64,000 bases of DNA from Cytobacillus eiseniae (GCF_017874625.1 NZ_JAGIKZ010000001.1:1-64000); one strand, 5' to 3'. Shown: positions 35,799-44,569, counted from the stretch's first letter. A program made the numbers and translations. Notes: generated by a model not told the origin, from the sequence alone.

Positions 35799-36497
35799 TT
35801 ATTCAATACTACAATAAATAACGGGGCAATTTTCACAGCCAATCTCGTCTTTCAAGTATTTCAAATTGTGAACGGTGATTTTCCCTTTTTTAATTGAGAT
35901 GATCCCTTCGCGTTTTAATTCATTTAGCATTCTATTTGTGCTTTCTCTTGATGTCCCACAAAAATTACCGAGCTCCTGATTAGTCAATGGAAGGTCGATA
36001 AGTATGCCATCAGTTTTCTTAATCCCATAGCTATTTGTCATTCGAATAATTGTAGAATAGAGGGCCCCTTTTTTTCCATTTAATACAAGATCTCTGAATT
36101 TTGTTTGTGTCTTACGAAAATGGTCGCTCATCCATTTCATAAATTCAAATGCTAATGCACTGTTTTGAAAAATTTCTGTTTCGATTACTTCCTTTTTAAT
36201 GACGGCTACTTCACCTTCTTCAATTACTAAGGCACTTAAAAGAAATTTAGGTGAATGAGTAAATAAGGTTAACTCACCGCAAATATCATTTTCCCCACAA
36301 ATTCGCAAAGCAAGCTCACGTCCGTCTTTGTTGATTTTGCTAATTTGGATTTTTCCAGAAACAATTAAGTAAAGCTCTTCCGCTTTTTCACCTTCTTGAA
36401 AAAGATACTGACCCTTCACTGTTTTAATTGTTCGATTAGAAAGCTGAAGTAATTCTTTAATTTCAATAGAATGAGTTGGTTTCATCGGTTGAGTCAT
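35799..36497 (-). CDS. fnr: Oxygen-responsive regulator Fnr
   Basis: A 232-residue Crp/Fnr-family regulator. A cyclic-nucleotide-type beta barrel (about residues 15-125), a dimer helix, and a winged helix-turn-helix with TNQELGNFCGTSRESTNRML follow in order. The C-terminus carries Cys221, Cys224 and Cys229 (CENCPVIYC). That spacing matches the [4Fe-4S] cysteines of B. subtilis Fnr, which are C-terminal, unlike E. coli FNR. It should activate nitrate respiration genes without oxygen. It is divergent from narK, and a perfect Fnr box lies between them. Confidence 0.93.
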   Translation of the reverse strand: MTQPMKPTHSIEIKELLQLSNRTIKTVKGQYLFQEGEKAEELYLIVSGKIQISKINKDGRELALRICGENDICGELTLFTHSPKFLLSALVIEEGEVAVIKKEVIETEIFQNSALAFEFMKWMSDHFRKTQTKFRDLVLNGKKGALYSTIIRMTNSYGIKKTDGILIDLPLTNQELGNFCGTSRESTNRMLNELKREGIISIKKGKITVHNLKYLKDEIGCENCPVIYCSIE

Positions 36498-36607
36498 TCA
36501 AATATCACCCTTTTTTTATACACGATGTTGTTAAGTACATAATAACACATATACAGTGATAAACTCTTTCTATTTAACTGTGAATAATTTATGAACTTAA
36601 ATTAAAA

Positions 36608-36650
36608 TGTGAACTACTTCACATCTTTAAATGGCTAGATTTTTTACGAT
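36608..36650 (+). promoter_or_regulatory. Fnr-dependent promoter of narK
   Basis: TGTGAACTACTTCACA (36608-36623) is a perfect TGTGA-N6-TCACA site. A -10-like TACGAT lies at 36645-36650; a start near 36657 puts the site centre at -41.5, the standard spacing for Fnr activation. No good -35 is present, as expected. Confidence 0.8.
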
Positions 36651-36684
36651 GGACTCATATAAGAGGCGAAAGGGGAACAATCAA

Positions 36685-37887
36685 ATGAAAGCAAAAGCGA
36701 TACAATTACCTCTTCAAACATTTAGTTTAATAGCAGGATTTATGGTATGGGTTATTTTATCCGCACTAATTCCATTTATTAAAGAGGAAATTCAATTATC
36801 TGCTAATCAATTAGCATTAGTAACTGCAATACCTGTTGTACTAGGTTCTATTCTTAGAATCCCAATTGGATATTGGACGAATCGATTTGGAGCAAGAAAA
36901 CTTTTTTCAATAAGCTTTATTCTCTTATTATTTCCAATATACTATATAAGCATTGCCAATTCATTTATTGACTTACTTGTAGGTGGACTGTTTCTAGGGA
37001 TAAGCGGAGCTGTCTTTTCAGTTGGTGTAACTTCCTTGCCAAAGTATTATCCGAAGGAAAAACATGGGTTTGTTAATGGAATCTATGGAGTAGGGAATGT
37101 CGGTACTGCAATTACAACCTTTGCTGCACCAGTGATTGCTTCACAAATTGGCTGGCAATCAACTGTACAAATTTTCTTAGTGATCGTTTTAATTGTAGCA
37201 ATAGTTAACTTTTTCTTAGGAGATAAAAATGAACCAAAAGTAACGACTCCTCTGAAAGATCAAATTAAAAGTGTGTATAAAAATGAAAAACTCTGGTGTT
37301 TAAGCTTGTTCTATTTCTTAACTTTTGGTGCGTTTGTTGCATTTACAATCTATTTACCAAACTTCCTAGTTGCACATTTTGAGTTAGACAAGGTAGATGC
37401 AGGTATAAGAACAGCTGGTTTTATCGCAATTGCCACCTTCGTCCGTCCATTAGGTGGTTGGCTTGGAGACAAATTTAATTCATTCAAAATTTTAATGGTC
37501 GTTTTTACAGGTTTAACATTATCAGGGATTTTATTAGCATTTAATCCTTCGCTAGCTATTTATTCTATTGGCTGTTTGACAATTGCTTTTTGTGCAGGGA
37601 TTGGAAACGGAACAATATTCAAATTAGTACCGATGTATTTCTCAAAGCAAGGCGGAATTGTCAACGGAATCGTTTCTGCAATGGGTGGTTTAGGAGGATT
37701 CTTCCCGCCATTAATGCTTTCATTTTTATTTAATCTGACTGGTCATTATGCGATTGGCTTTATGGCATTGTCACAAGTTGCACTTGCTAGCTTAATTATC
37801 GTCGTTTGGATGTATTATCAAGATAAGTTTGGATCTGCAATTCAAGAGGGCCATTCAGTAAAAGGCACAAATCAATATTCTCATTAA
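36685..37887 (+). CDS. narK: Nitrate/nitrite transporter NarK
   Basis: A 400-residue, 12-helix major facilitator protein of the nitrate/nitrite porter group. Family motifs include GYWTNRFGARKLF after TM2, and the two nitrate-signature-like glycine stretches GVGNVGTAITTFAAP and MGGLGGFFPPLMLSF. It exports nitrite or exchanges it for nitrate during anaerobic respiration. The start at 36685 (AAAGGGG upstream) is preferred over 36631, which lies before the predicted transcription start. Divergent from fnr; in B. subtilis narK and fnr form one operon. Confidence 0.93.
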   Translation: MKAKAIQLPLQTFSLIAGFMVWVILSALIPFIKEEIQLSANQLALVTAIPVVLGSILRIPIGYWTNRFGARKLFSISFILLLFPIYYISIANSFIDLLVGGLFLGISGAVFSVGVTSLPKYYPKEKHGFVNGIYGVGNVGTAITTFAAPVIASQIGWQSTVQIFLVIVLIVAIVNFFLGDKNEPKVTTPLKDQIKSVYKNEKLWCLSLFYFLTFGAFVAFTIYLPNFLVAHFELDKVDAGIRTAGFIAIATFVRPLGGWLGDKFNSFKILMVVFTGLTLSGILLAFNPSLAIYSIGCLTIAFCAGIGNGTIFKLVPMYFSKQGGIVNGIVSAMGGLGGFFPPLMLSFLFNLTGHYAIGFMALSQVALASLIIVVWMYYQDKFGSAIQEGHSVKGTNQYSH

Positions 37888-37961
37888 TGTTTAATCGTTG
37901 ACTATAGTAAGTTTGATCCAGTCAACTGTACAAATGAATCTTGTATTTTTGAATTACCTTG

Positions 37962-38018
37962 TAGCAAATAAAAGAAGCGGATTATCTTCATTAAGGTGAC
38001 AATCTGCTTCTTTTTGCT
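37962..38018. terminator. Two-way terminator
   Basis: AAAAGAAGCGGATT pairs with AATCTGCTTCTTTT (one G-U), extended by TAGCAAA/TTTGCTA outside; it serves narK and the convergent membrane gene. Confidence 0.85.
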
Positions 38019-38032
38019 ATAAGTATTACTAT

Positions 38033-38602
38033 TTATCGAAAGACACGAGATGGGATATCAAAAATATTCCATAAAAAAACAATGAAAACGATTGAAAACA
38101 TCCATGCATAGAGCGGTTTGCAATGATGAATACGCAAGATTGAAAACATGACAATATTAAATAGGAATGACCAATAAAAATTCCAGCCATTTGAATGATT
38201 AATTATATTTAGTCGCAGATCAATGAATTCATTGATTGCATATATGAAAGACCATAAGAGAATAAAAAAAATTTGTTTGAATATTTTCTCCTTAGGGAAG
38301 TTTGGCAAGTACATAAGAATGGTTGCAGGGTATTTAATCGCCATAACTAATAATGAAATATGAGAATTTGTTATTCTTGTGTTTTCATTCATATCTTGTG
38401 GGGCGTATCTCCACATTGGATATATGTCTGAAAGAAGGTAAAGATATAAAAAATCTCCTATAACAAAAAACAAAAATGTAGGATAATATTTTTGCCAGTT
38501 TTTAATGTCACCCCATTTCCACATGGCAAATAACCATATAAATGCATATATTACATTAATGTTTAACACCTTCCAAAAATTCCTTTTTTTTAATATAACC
38601 AA
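38033..38602 (-). CDS. CBO0543-type membrane protein
   Basis: A 189-residue polytopic membrane protein. The pattern YYPTFLFFVIGDFLYLYL, AIKYPATILMYLPNFP and NGWNFYWSFLFNIVMFSILRIH is that of the CBO0543 family found in several copies in Bacillaceae. Function unknown; the family forms a five- to six-helix membrane unit. The start is TTG 38602 with a weak ribosome site. A shorter relative-like protein is encoded at 57463-57930. Confidence 0.7.
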   Translation of the reverse strand: MVILKKRNFWKVLNINVIYAFIWLFAMWKWGDIKNWQKYYPTFLFFVIGDFLYLYLLSDIYPMWRYAPQDMNENTRITNSHISLLVMAIKYPATILMYLPNFPKEKIFKQIFFILLWSFIYAINEFIDLRLNIINHSNGWNFYWSFLFNIVMFSILRIHHCKPLYAWMFSIVFIVFLWNIFDIPSRVFR

Positions 38603-38692
38603 TTCATCGAAATTTATTATTCCGCAAAGGCTTTAATTGAACGGATTCACTCTTTATTAAGTGAAATGCCCACTCGTTGGATGTTTATCTTG

Positions 38693-38701
38693 CATACAGT
38701 A
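38693..38701 (+). promoter_or_regulatory. SigK-like -10 element
   Basis: CATACAGTA fits the SigK -10 pattern CATANNNTA, 44 bp before the start of the His/Gly-rich coat-like gene. The -35 AC is 2-3 bp too far, so the call is tentative. Confidence 0.35.
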
Positions 38702-38736
38702 CAAGAGAAAGCATTTTTTAGAGGGAGAGGAAGCAG

Positions 38737-39021
38737 ATGAATCAAAGAAATAATTATGGAGGACATCACGGCGGTCATCATGGAGGACACCACGGTGGTC
38801 ATCATGGGGGACATCACGGTGGACACCATGGAGGGCATTCTAATTCATTAGGAGTTGGGGTACCATTTCTTGGAGGTGTATTAGGTGGATTAACGGTTGG
38901 GGCATTAGCTAACCCAGGATTCAGTGGATATCCATATCCAACACCATATCCAGCACCGTATCCAGCACCAACACCATTTCCACCTTCCTATTATCCATAT
39001 GGGGGCTATCCGTATTATTAA
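38737..39021 (+). CDS. His/Gly-repeat, Tyr/Pro-rich protein (coat-like)
   Basis: A 94-residue low-complexity protein in three parts: seven tandem GGHH-type repeats (residues 8-34), a hydrophobic glycine-rich middle (VPFLGGVLGGLTVGALANPGF, minus its ends), and a Tyr/Pro tail of YPAPYPAP type. The His clusters suggest metal binding. Proteins of this make-up occur among spore-coat components; the SigK-like element upstream fits, but this is inference. GGGAGAGG precedes the ATG. The repeat DNA is built of near-identical 12-bp units, prone to expansion or loss. Confidence 0.65.
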   Translation: MNQRNNYGGHHGGHHGGHHGGHHGGHHGGHHGGHSNSLGVGVPFLGGVLGGLTVGALANPGFSGYPYPTPYPAPYPAPTPFPPSYYPYGGYPYY

Positions 39022-39048
39022 TGCAACAAATTAAAAACAAATAGTATG

Positions 39049-39097
39049 AGGCTTTCCAAAAAGTGGCTTTTCTAACTAGCGGAAGCCTTTTTTTGAT
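39049..39097 (+). terminator. Terminator of the His/Gly-repeat gene
   Basis: AGGCTTTCC pairs with GGAAGCCT, followed by seven T; an inner AAAAAGTGGC/GCTAGTT-type pairing is weak. Confidence 0.75.
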
Positions 39098-39276
39098 GCT
39101 ATTTCTTTGAATAAAAACTTAACAAATGATTAATTTAGGTATAATATAATTTAGTAGGTACAACCTCGTGAGGACAATATGAAATGGTGTTTAATTCATT
39201 ATTGTTTTTTAAAATAGTGTGTCGAAATGTCTATTTTATATTTATATTTGATTTAATGTGAAAGTGAGTGTTCATA

Positions 39277-39996
39277 ATGGGTCGTAAGTGGAATAATATT
39301 AAAGAAAAAAAAGCAGCAAAAGATGCAAATACGAGTCGAATTTATGCAAAATTTGGCCGTGAAATTTACGTAGTAGCGAGACAAGGAGAACCCGATCCAG
39401 AAGCAAATCAGGCTTTAAAGTTTACGCTGGAACGAGCAAAGACTTATAATGTGCCAAAACATATTATCGACCGTGCTATTGAAAAAGCAAAAGGCGGCTC
39501 AGATGAAAATTTTGATGAACTTCGTTACGAAGGCTTTGGACCCAATGGTTCAATGATCATAGTTGATGCGTTGACAAATAATGTTAATCGTACGGCTGCA
39601 GATGTACGCGCTGCTTTCGGTAAAAATGGTGGAAATATGGGTGTGAGTGGATCTGTTGCATATATGTTTGATTCAACTGCTGTAATTGGACTTGAAGGGA
39701 AAACGGCAGATGAAGTACTCGAAAATTTAATGGAAGCAGATGTCGATGTACGTGACATTTTAGAAGAAGATGAAGCAGTGATCATTTATGCAGATCCAGA
39801 TCAGTTCCATGCAGTGCAACAAGCACTTAAAGATGTAGGTATCAATGAATTTACCGTTGCTGAAATAACAATGCTTGCGCAAAACGATGTAGAGCTAGCA
39901 GGAGATGCAAGGGAAAAGTTTGAAAAGATGATTGATGCATTAGAGGATTTAGAAGATGTTCAGCAAGTTTATCATAATGTTGATTTAGGAGAATAA
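39277..39996 (+). CDS. yeeI: YebC/PmpR-family protein YeeI
   Basis: A 239-residue YebC-family protein, closest in motif detail to B. subtilis YeeI ([13 protein letters not shown] start) rather than YrbC. The conserved [19 protein letters not shown] and [19 protein letters not shown] blocks (both shortened here) and the closing [10 protein letters not shown] are present. Once annotated as transcription regulators, the YeeI-type (YebC2) proteins have been reported to relieve ribosome stalling on proline-rich stretches. Start 39277, not 39268, from GAAAGTGAG spacing. It lies next to a gene for a YPAPYPAP-rich protein, which may be chance. Confidence 0.93.
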   Translation: MGRKWNNIKEKKAAKDANTSRIYAKFGREIYVVARQGEPDPEANQALKFTLERAKTYNVPKHIIDRAIEKAKGGSDENFDELRYEGFGPNGSMIIVDALTNNVNRTAADVRAAFGKNGGNMGVSGSVAYMFDSTAVIGLEGKTADEVLENLMEADVDVRDILEEDEAVIIYADPDQFHAVQQALKDVGINEFTVAEITMLAQNDVELAGDAREKFEKMIDALEDLEDVQQVYHNVDLGE

Positions 39997-40002
39997 TAAA
40001 TT

Positions 40003-40040
40003 GAGCAGACCAAACGATGAGTTTAAAGGTCTGCTCTTTT
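40003..40040. terminator. Two-way terminator
   Basis: GAGCAGACC pairs with GGTCTGCTC; it separates yeeI from the convergent coat-like pair. Confidence 0.85.
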
Positions 40041-40042
40041 CA

Positions 40043-40342
40043 TTAAAATTGTTCATCAGGGTGTAAATTATTTTGCATAAATTCTTGTACTTTGTGGATG
40101 TCTCCAGTTGTGGCAATGTCCGTTTTATACCAGCCATTCTCATTCATTTTTTCATAAAGACTGTAATGATTATTATTGGCATTTTCAAAACATTGCTGAT
40201 AAATTTCACGCAATTCATTATGGCTTGTTTCTAGCATCGTATTGCTTACACTTCGACATCTGCCTTTTTCTAATTCCAGGCATAGCTGTAGCATTTCTCG
40301 ATCCGTTAAACCGCGCTTCCCAATATTATTTGGCATTGCCAT
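40043..40342 (-). CDS. CotF-type spore coat protein
   Basis: A 99-residue helical protein resembling the CotF-like coat proteins of Bacillus: an N-terminal LTDREMLQLCLELEKGRCRS helix (shortened), a middle HNELREIYQQCFENANNNH segment and a C-terminal GWYKTDIAT. In CotF-type proteins these regions are ferritin-like helices. It lies 16 bp after a second small helical gene of similar type, forming a pair as in several Bacillus coat operons. GAAAGGGA precedes the ATG. Confidence 0.7.
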   Translation of the reverse strand: MAMPNNIGKRGLTDREMLQLCLELEKGRCRSVSNTMLETSHNELREIYQQCFENANNNHYSLYEKMNENGWYKTDIATTGDIHKVQEFMQNNLHPDEQF

Positions 40343-40357
40343 ACATCCCTTTCATTT

Positions 40358-40561
40358 TTACTGAATCATTTTTGAACGGTTAAAGTACTGTGACAGTTCA
40401 GCAATTTTTAATTGGTGACTTTCCGCTAGCTGTTCAAGCATAGCTCCTAGTTCTTGGTCGTCGCATTGTGAGGCACACCAATTCAATGTTTTTGCAGTAA
40501 TCTCCTCTGCACGGATTTCATCTTCTATATAGGAAAGCTCTTTCTTCGTTAGCTGATTCAT
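40358..40561 (-). CDS. Small CotF-associated coat-like protein
   Basis: A 67-residue helical protein: LTKKELSYIEDEIRAEEIT then ASQCDDQELGAMLEQLAESH. It looks like the short partner found upstream of CotF-like genes. First gene of the pair. The start at 40561 is 7 nt after GGGGGTG; an in-frame ATG two codons earlier touches the ribosome site. Confidence 0.65.
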   Translation of the reverse strand: MNQLTKKELSYIEDEIRAEEITAKTLNWCASQCDDQELGAMLEQLAESHQLKIAELSQYFNRSKMIQ

Positions 40562-40743
40562 CTTCATTCACCCCCAAGAATGATTATCCTTTTCTTTCCT
40601 AGTATTTATTGAAATAATCCTTTTTATCCATCTGATAGTTAAGAAGGATTTATGGGGTTTTTATCGAACATATTTTATGAACTAGTCAGGTTTGTAATTG
40701 GTAACAATGAGTGAATAATGAAAATGTTGTTGGGAGGAGAATT

Positions 40744-41286
40744 ATGATATATATTGCACTTCTTCGGGGGATAAATGTCGGAGGAAAGAATAAAATTGAC
40801 ATGAAGCTACTAAAACAAACGTTTGAACAAGTTGGAATGAATGATGTAGTGACATACATCAATACAGGTAATATTATTTTTTCATCAAAAAGCTCCAATA
40901 AAAATGAACTTTCACTTATTTTGGAAGAAGCAATCCATGGTGATTTTGGATTACCTATTAAAGTAATCGTTCGTAGTTTCAATGACGTCAGCAGAATCAT
41001 TCAAGCAATTCCAGACGATTGGAGAAATGACAAAGACATGAAAAGTGATGTCATGTTTTTATGGGATGAAATTGATGATGAATCTATTCTTAAGGAGTTA
41101 GTCATTAAACCAATAGATACAGTGAAATATGTTCCTGGCGCTATTTTATGGTCCGTTGATAAAGAAAATATAACAAAAAGCGGAATGACAAAGATCATTG
41201 GATCAAAATTATACAAACAAGTGACGGTAAGAAATGTCAATACTGCTCGCAAAATATATGAACTCATGCATGGTCAAAATAATTAG
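40744..41286 (+). CDS. DUF1697 protein
   Basis: A 180-residue DUF1697 protein. The opening YIALLRGINVGGKNKIDMK and YINTGNIIFSS are the family signature, and the end SKLYKQVTVRNVNTARKIYE matches its C-terminal block. Function is unproven. The start at 40744 follows GGGAGGAG by 5-7 nt. Stand-alone gene, followed by a weak terminator at 41417. Confidence 0.85.
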   Translation: MIYIALLRGINVGGKNKIDMKLLKQTFEQVGMNDVVTYINTGNIIFSSKSSNKNELSLILEEAIHGDFGLPIKVIVRSFNDVSRIIQAIPDDWRNDKDMKSDVMFLWDEIDDESILKELVIKPIDTVKYVPGAILWSVDKENITKSGMTKIIGSKLYKQVTVRNVNTARKIYELMHGQNN

Positions 41287-41416
41287 CTTGCTAGATGATC
41301 ATGCTAGCGGGAACGGATAGCTGGTTATAAAAGAAATAATGGTTAAACTCCAAATAACTATAATGAAAAGTACTCTGTCATATATAATAAGTAGTCCCGA
41401 TCATGTCAAGATATGT

Positions 41417-41455
41417 AAATCCATTCGAAATTTCAAACAAAACGAATGGATTTTC
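41417..41455 (+). terminator. Possible terminator after the DUF1697 gene
   Basis: AAATCCATTCG pairs with CGAATGGATTT around a 15-nt loop and is followed by TCTG. It is 130 bp after the stop; a second copy of the right arm (GAAAATCCATTTG) follows at 41460. Confidence 0.5.
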
Positions 41456-41485
41456 TGTGTGAAAATCCATTTGTTTCAACTTGTG

Positions 41486-41618
41486 TGGACATTGAGTCCG
41501 TTATTAGCTAATATTTAGGTGGAATTAACGCCCTTTCAGATAAATAACGGAACGTATGTCCGATAAAAATGTGAAAGCATAATTATTGTTGCCAATAGAG
41601 GAACGTATGTCCTGTTAA
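41486..41618. repeat. Short dispersed motif related to the tandem array
   Basis: Three related units: GGACATTGAGTCCGTTATT (about 41487), AATAACGGAACGTATGTCC (41543-41561) and GAGGAACGTATGTCC (41598-41612). The shared core GGAAC-N-TATGTCC is one base longer than the array core GGAACATGTCCC. Two further relatives lie at about 52765 and 52815. The gap 41287-41794 otherwise holds no gene. Confidence 0.55.
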
Positions 41619-41794
41619 GATTGCCGGAAGAGTTCATCGACTGATGGTGATGTTCAAGTGAGCTATTGAATTATAGCTCATCTAAATATTGGTTGAAATA
41701 GTTTATAGAGATTGGGATCGGTCTGTATTCTCTTTCTAGTAGTACTAATCCGAATAACTAGTGAGATTATGGACCAATCCCTTTGACAGAGAAA

Positions 41795-42700
41795 AGTTAA
41801 TGGGATAAAACTCTTGGGAAAGCAGTGGGACTGGTTTCATAGAAGAGTGTAATGGGACAAAACCTTTGAAAAAATTGAGAGGATTGTCTCACAGAAGTGT
41901 TTCATCCGGCGAACCTTTAAAAAAACTGGGAGGCTTCTCTCGTAGAAGCAATCAATGGTACAAAACCTATGAAAAAACGAAGGAAAATGTCCCATAGAAG
42001 CAATCAATGGTACAAAACCTATGAAAAACGAAGGAACATGTCCCATAGAAGCATTCAATGGTACAAAACCCATGAAGAAACGAAGGAACTTGTCCCATAG
42101 AAGCAATCAATGGTACAAAATCCATGAAGAAACGAAGGAACTTGTCCCATAGAAGCAATCAATGGTACAAAATCCATGAGGAAACGAAGGAACATGTCCC
42201 ATAGAAGCATTCAATGGTACAAAACCCTTGAAGAAACGAAGGAACATGTCCCATTAATAGAAGCAATCAATGGTACAAAACCCATAAAGAAACGAAGGAA
42301 CATGTCCCATAGAAGCAATCAATGGTACAAAACCATGAAGAAACGAAGGAAAATGTCCCATAGAAGCAATCAATGGTACAAAATCCATGAAGAAACGAAG
42401 GAAAATGTCCCATAGAAGCAATCAATGGTACAAAACCCATGAAAAAACGAAGGAACATGTCCCATAGAAGCAATCAATGGTACAAAACCCATGAGGAAAC
42501 GAAGGAACATGTCCCATAGAAGCAATCAATGGTACAAAACCCATGAAGAAACGAAGGAACTTGTCTCATAGAAGCAATCAATGGTACAAAACCCATGAGG
42601 AAACGAAGGAACATGTCTCATAGAAGCATTCAATGGTGCAAAATTGCTAAAAACTTAAAGTATAAGTCTCATAGTAGCAGCATTCAATTAGATAAAGTCA
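41795..42700. repeat. 52-bp tandem repeat array, about 18 units
   Basis: AATGGTACAAAA begins each of 14 near-identical units at 41954, 42006, 42057, 42109, 42161, 42213, 42269, 42321, 42372, 42424, 42476, 42528, 42580 and 42632. Spacing is 52 bp except 51, 51 and 56. Decayed units at 41799, 41851 and about 41903 and at about 42686 keep the period. Each unit has the near-palindrome GGAACATGTCCC and CATAGAAGCAATC. Because 52 is not a multiple of 3, ORFs across it change frame and are artefacts. There are no unique spacers. Confidence 0.95.
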
Positions 42701-42750
42701 ATAAAAATCAAAAGACTTGACTAAAGATCAAACACTTTTGGAAATGATGG

Positions 42751-43662
42751 TTACTCATAATAAGTTCCTCGATATTTCCCTGCAATTTTAAAGTTCTTTC
42801 TTAATATCCTACTCACTCTTTTTCTACAATTAATCAGTCCACACCATTTTATTGCCTCATTAGTGGTAATTTTCCAATTAGGATTCAATAGCTTTATTTG
42901 TTTAATCGTTCGAACAATTGCAGTTTCAACGCTTTCTTTAAATCCACAATTACTACAAATACACGATAGACCATTAACATCAATAGAGAAGGAATGACAA
43001 AATTTACAATTAACTCCGGTTTTCAGATGCTCGTATTTATAGGAAGGCAATCGTGTATATGGGGACTTTTCAATGTGAAGAGACACCAATTTATCAGCAA
43101 GAAGTCTGTCAGTACCATTGTGACTTGACATTGCAGCATCCAAGTTTCGTAAATGAGATGTTACTTGAGTTGGAAAAATAAAATGTTTATTGAGAGGAGC
43201 TTGATATAAAGTAAACTGGGGGTTGATAAAAACAACATGGGATTCAATAGGGAATTTGTGCCCAATAGTATGAAGTAATTGGCGGAGTAGGGACTTAGTA
43301 CGATTCATTTGATGAAGAGGATTATTATATTCTGTCTGGGGTAATTTATATATTCTATCAGTCTCAGTATCGTATAAATAATCTCCATCATAATTCTTCA
43401 CTTCGTATAAGTAGATTGTTCCGGAAATAATAATGAGTGTGTCGATTTGAAATGTCGAGTTGTTTACCTTTAACAGTAAACCATTCATTATATAGCATTC
43501 GGATTGTAGCTTGTCTGTTAACTGATCAAACAGCATTTCTCCTTCATAGCCTTTTCTAAGTCTGTAATATTGCTGGCGATCTATTTCTGATAGCGTCATT
43601 CGAGGCTTTAATGCGTTTAAAAAAGTTAATTCTTCTGGTTCCAAACGAGGTTTATAGATCAT
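42751..43662 (-). CDS. NERD-domain protein with zinc ribbon
   Basis: A 303-residue protein. The nuclease-related NERD domain (about residues 35-150) has the endonuclease-like core QIDTLIIISGTIYLYEVKNYDGDY, shown here by its key residues D, E-V-K and D/Y, which fits the D...ExK arrangement. A C-terminal zinc ribbon follows with CKFC and CSNC pairs, then a basic helical end. NERD proteins are thought to act on nucleic acids; the substrate is unknown. The start at 43662 is 8 nt after AAGGA. It is transcribed toward the tandem array, whose edge is 50 bp after its stop. Confidence 0.82.
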   Translation of the reverse strand: MIYKPRLEPEELTFLNALKPRMTLSEIDRQQYYRLRKGYEGEMLFDQLTDKLQSECYIMNGLLLKVNNSTFQIDTLIIISGTIYLYEVKNYDGDYLYDTETDRIYKLPQTEYNNPLHQMNRTKSLLRQLLHTIGHKFPIESHVVFINPQFTLYQAPLNKHFIFPTQVTSHLRNLDAAMSSHNGTDRLLADKLVSLHIEKSPYTRLPSYKYEHLKTGVNCKFCHSFSIDVNGLSCICSNCGFKESVETAIVRTIKQIKLLNPNWKITTNEAIKWCGLINCRKRVSRILRKNFKIAGKYRGTYYE

Positions 43663-43825
43663 AAGGTTCATCCTTTCTTTTTATTCAATCCTATTTTATC
43701 TTAAATCTACTGTGGTTCCTATTAAAATCTAAATATTCCTTCAACTGTTTTCTGCTCATACAAGTATCATACTCTGAGCATTGCGCATAGGATAATTTAG
43801 TCTATTTATGAAGGGATTGATAAAA

Positions 43826-44341
43826 ATGTACTATATTCCTTATCCTAATTACCCGGTGCAGCTATTTCATAGATTTCCTATTATACCGAATGAGCTTGTA
43901 CAAATAAATCAATTTGGTTACTATCATCCGTCTCCACAAGGTCGCGCGATGTCAAAAGATCATGGGAAACAACCTTATGTCGTAAATATTGAGGAGGCAG
44001 CAAAGAAAAATAAAACGTTTCGTACAGCTTTATGGACAGGGAATCATTTGCAAGTTACTGTGATGAGTATACGAGTGGGCGAGGATATTGGTTTAGAAGT
44101 TCATCCTCGAACAGATCAATTTCTGCGTATTGAAGAGGGGCAAGGAATTGTTCAGATGGGAAATTCCAAGAATCATTTAGACTTTCAGAAAAGAGTTTAT
44201 GAGGATGATGCCATTATGGTACCAGCAGGAAAATGGCATAATATTATCAATATCGGGAACAAACCGCTTAAGCTTTATACAATTTATGCACCACCAGAGC
44301 ACCCATTTGGTACAATTCATCAAACGAAAGCTGACGAATAA
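43826..44341 (+). CDS. Cupin-domain protein
   Basis: A 171-residue protein with a Tyr/Pro-rich N-terminus (YYIPYPNYPVQLFHRFP) and a cupin barrel from about residue 65. Cupin motif 1 is GLEVHPRTDQFLRIEEGQG, shortened, and motif 2 is PAGKWHNIINIGN, giving probable metal ligands His, Asp/Gln, Glu and His. Bacillus has several such coat-associated or stress cupins. The ATG at 43826 is 9 nt after GAAGGGA; the frame also opens at 43808. Terminator follows. Confidence 0.82.
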   Translation: MYYIPYPNYPVQLFHRFPIIPNELVQINQFGYYHPSPQGRAMSKDHGKQPYVVNIEEAAKKNKTFRTALWTGNHLQVTVMSIRVGEDIGLEVHPRTDQFLRIEEGQGIVQMGNSKNHLDFQKRVYEDDAIMVPAGKWHNIINIGNKPLKLYTIYAPPEHPFGTIHQTKADE

Positions 44342-44348
44342 GGTTAAC

Positions 44349-44398
44349 GGGGCAGGAAACTGTCCCAATATAAGTAATCGTAGGATGCCCCCTTTTTA
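44349..44398 (+). terminator. Terminator of the cupin gene
   Basis: GGGGCA pairs with TGCCCC at the ends of a long loop, followed by CTTTTT. Confidence 0.55.
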
Positions 44399-44440
44399 CA
44401 TACATAGCTTAATTGAATAGATTACGATTTTTCTAAAACA

Positions 44441-44466
44441 TGAAACTTTTTTTCTAGAAAACAGTA
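44441..44466 (+). promoter_or_regulatory. SigW-type promoter of the pspA operon
   Basis: TGAAAC (44441-44446), 16-bp T-rich spacer, AGTA (44463-44466). The SigW consensus is TGAAAC-N16-CGTA, so only one base differs. B. subtilis ydjFGHI (pspA) is a SigW operon. Confidence 0.75.
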
Positions 44467-44569
44467 TAGTGTAGTATTGGACTTTTCTAACTATCTTCTT
44501 ATAGGCAGTTAGGATTGTTTGATTTCAAAAAGGAAATCGAGTGAAACATTCAAAGGGGGAATAGTGAGT

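Noticed and set aside
41837-42473. Four ORFs on both strands across the tandem repeats (for example 42176-42415)
   Set aside because: The 52-bp unit shifts frame each copy, there are no ribosome sites, and the open frames result from the repeat composition.
41795-42700. CRISPR array
   Set aside because: Units follow each other without unique spacers, and no cas gene is near.
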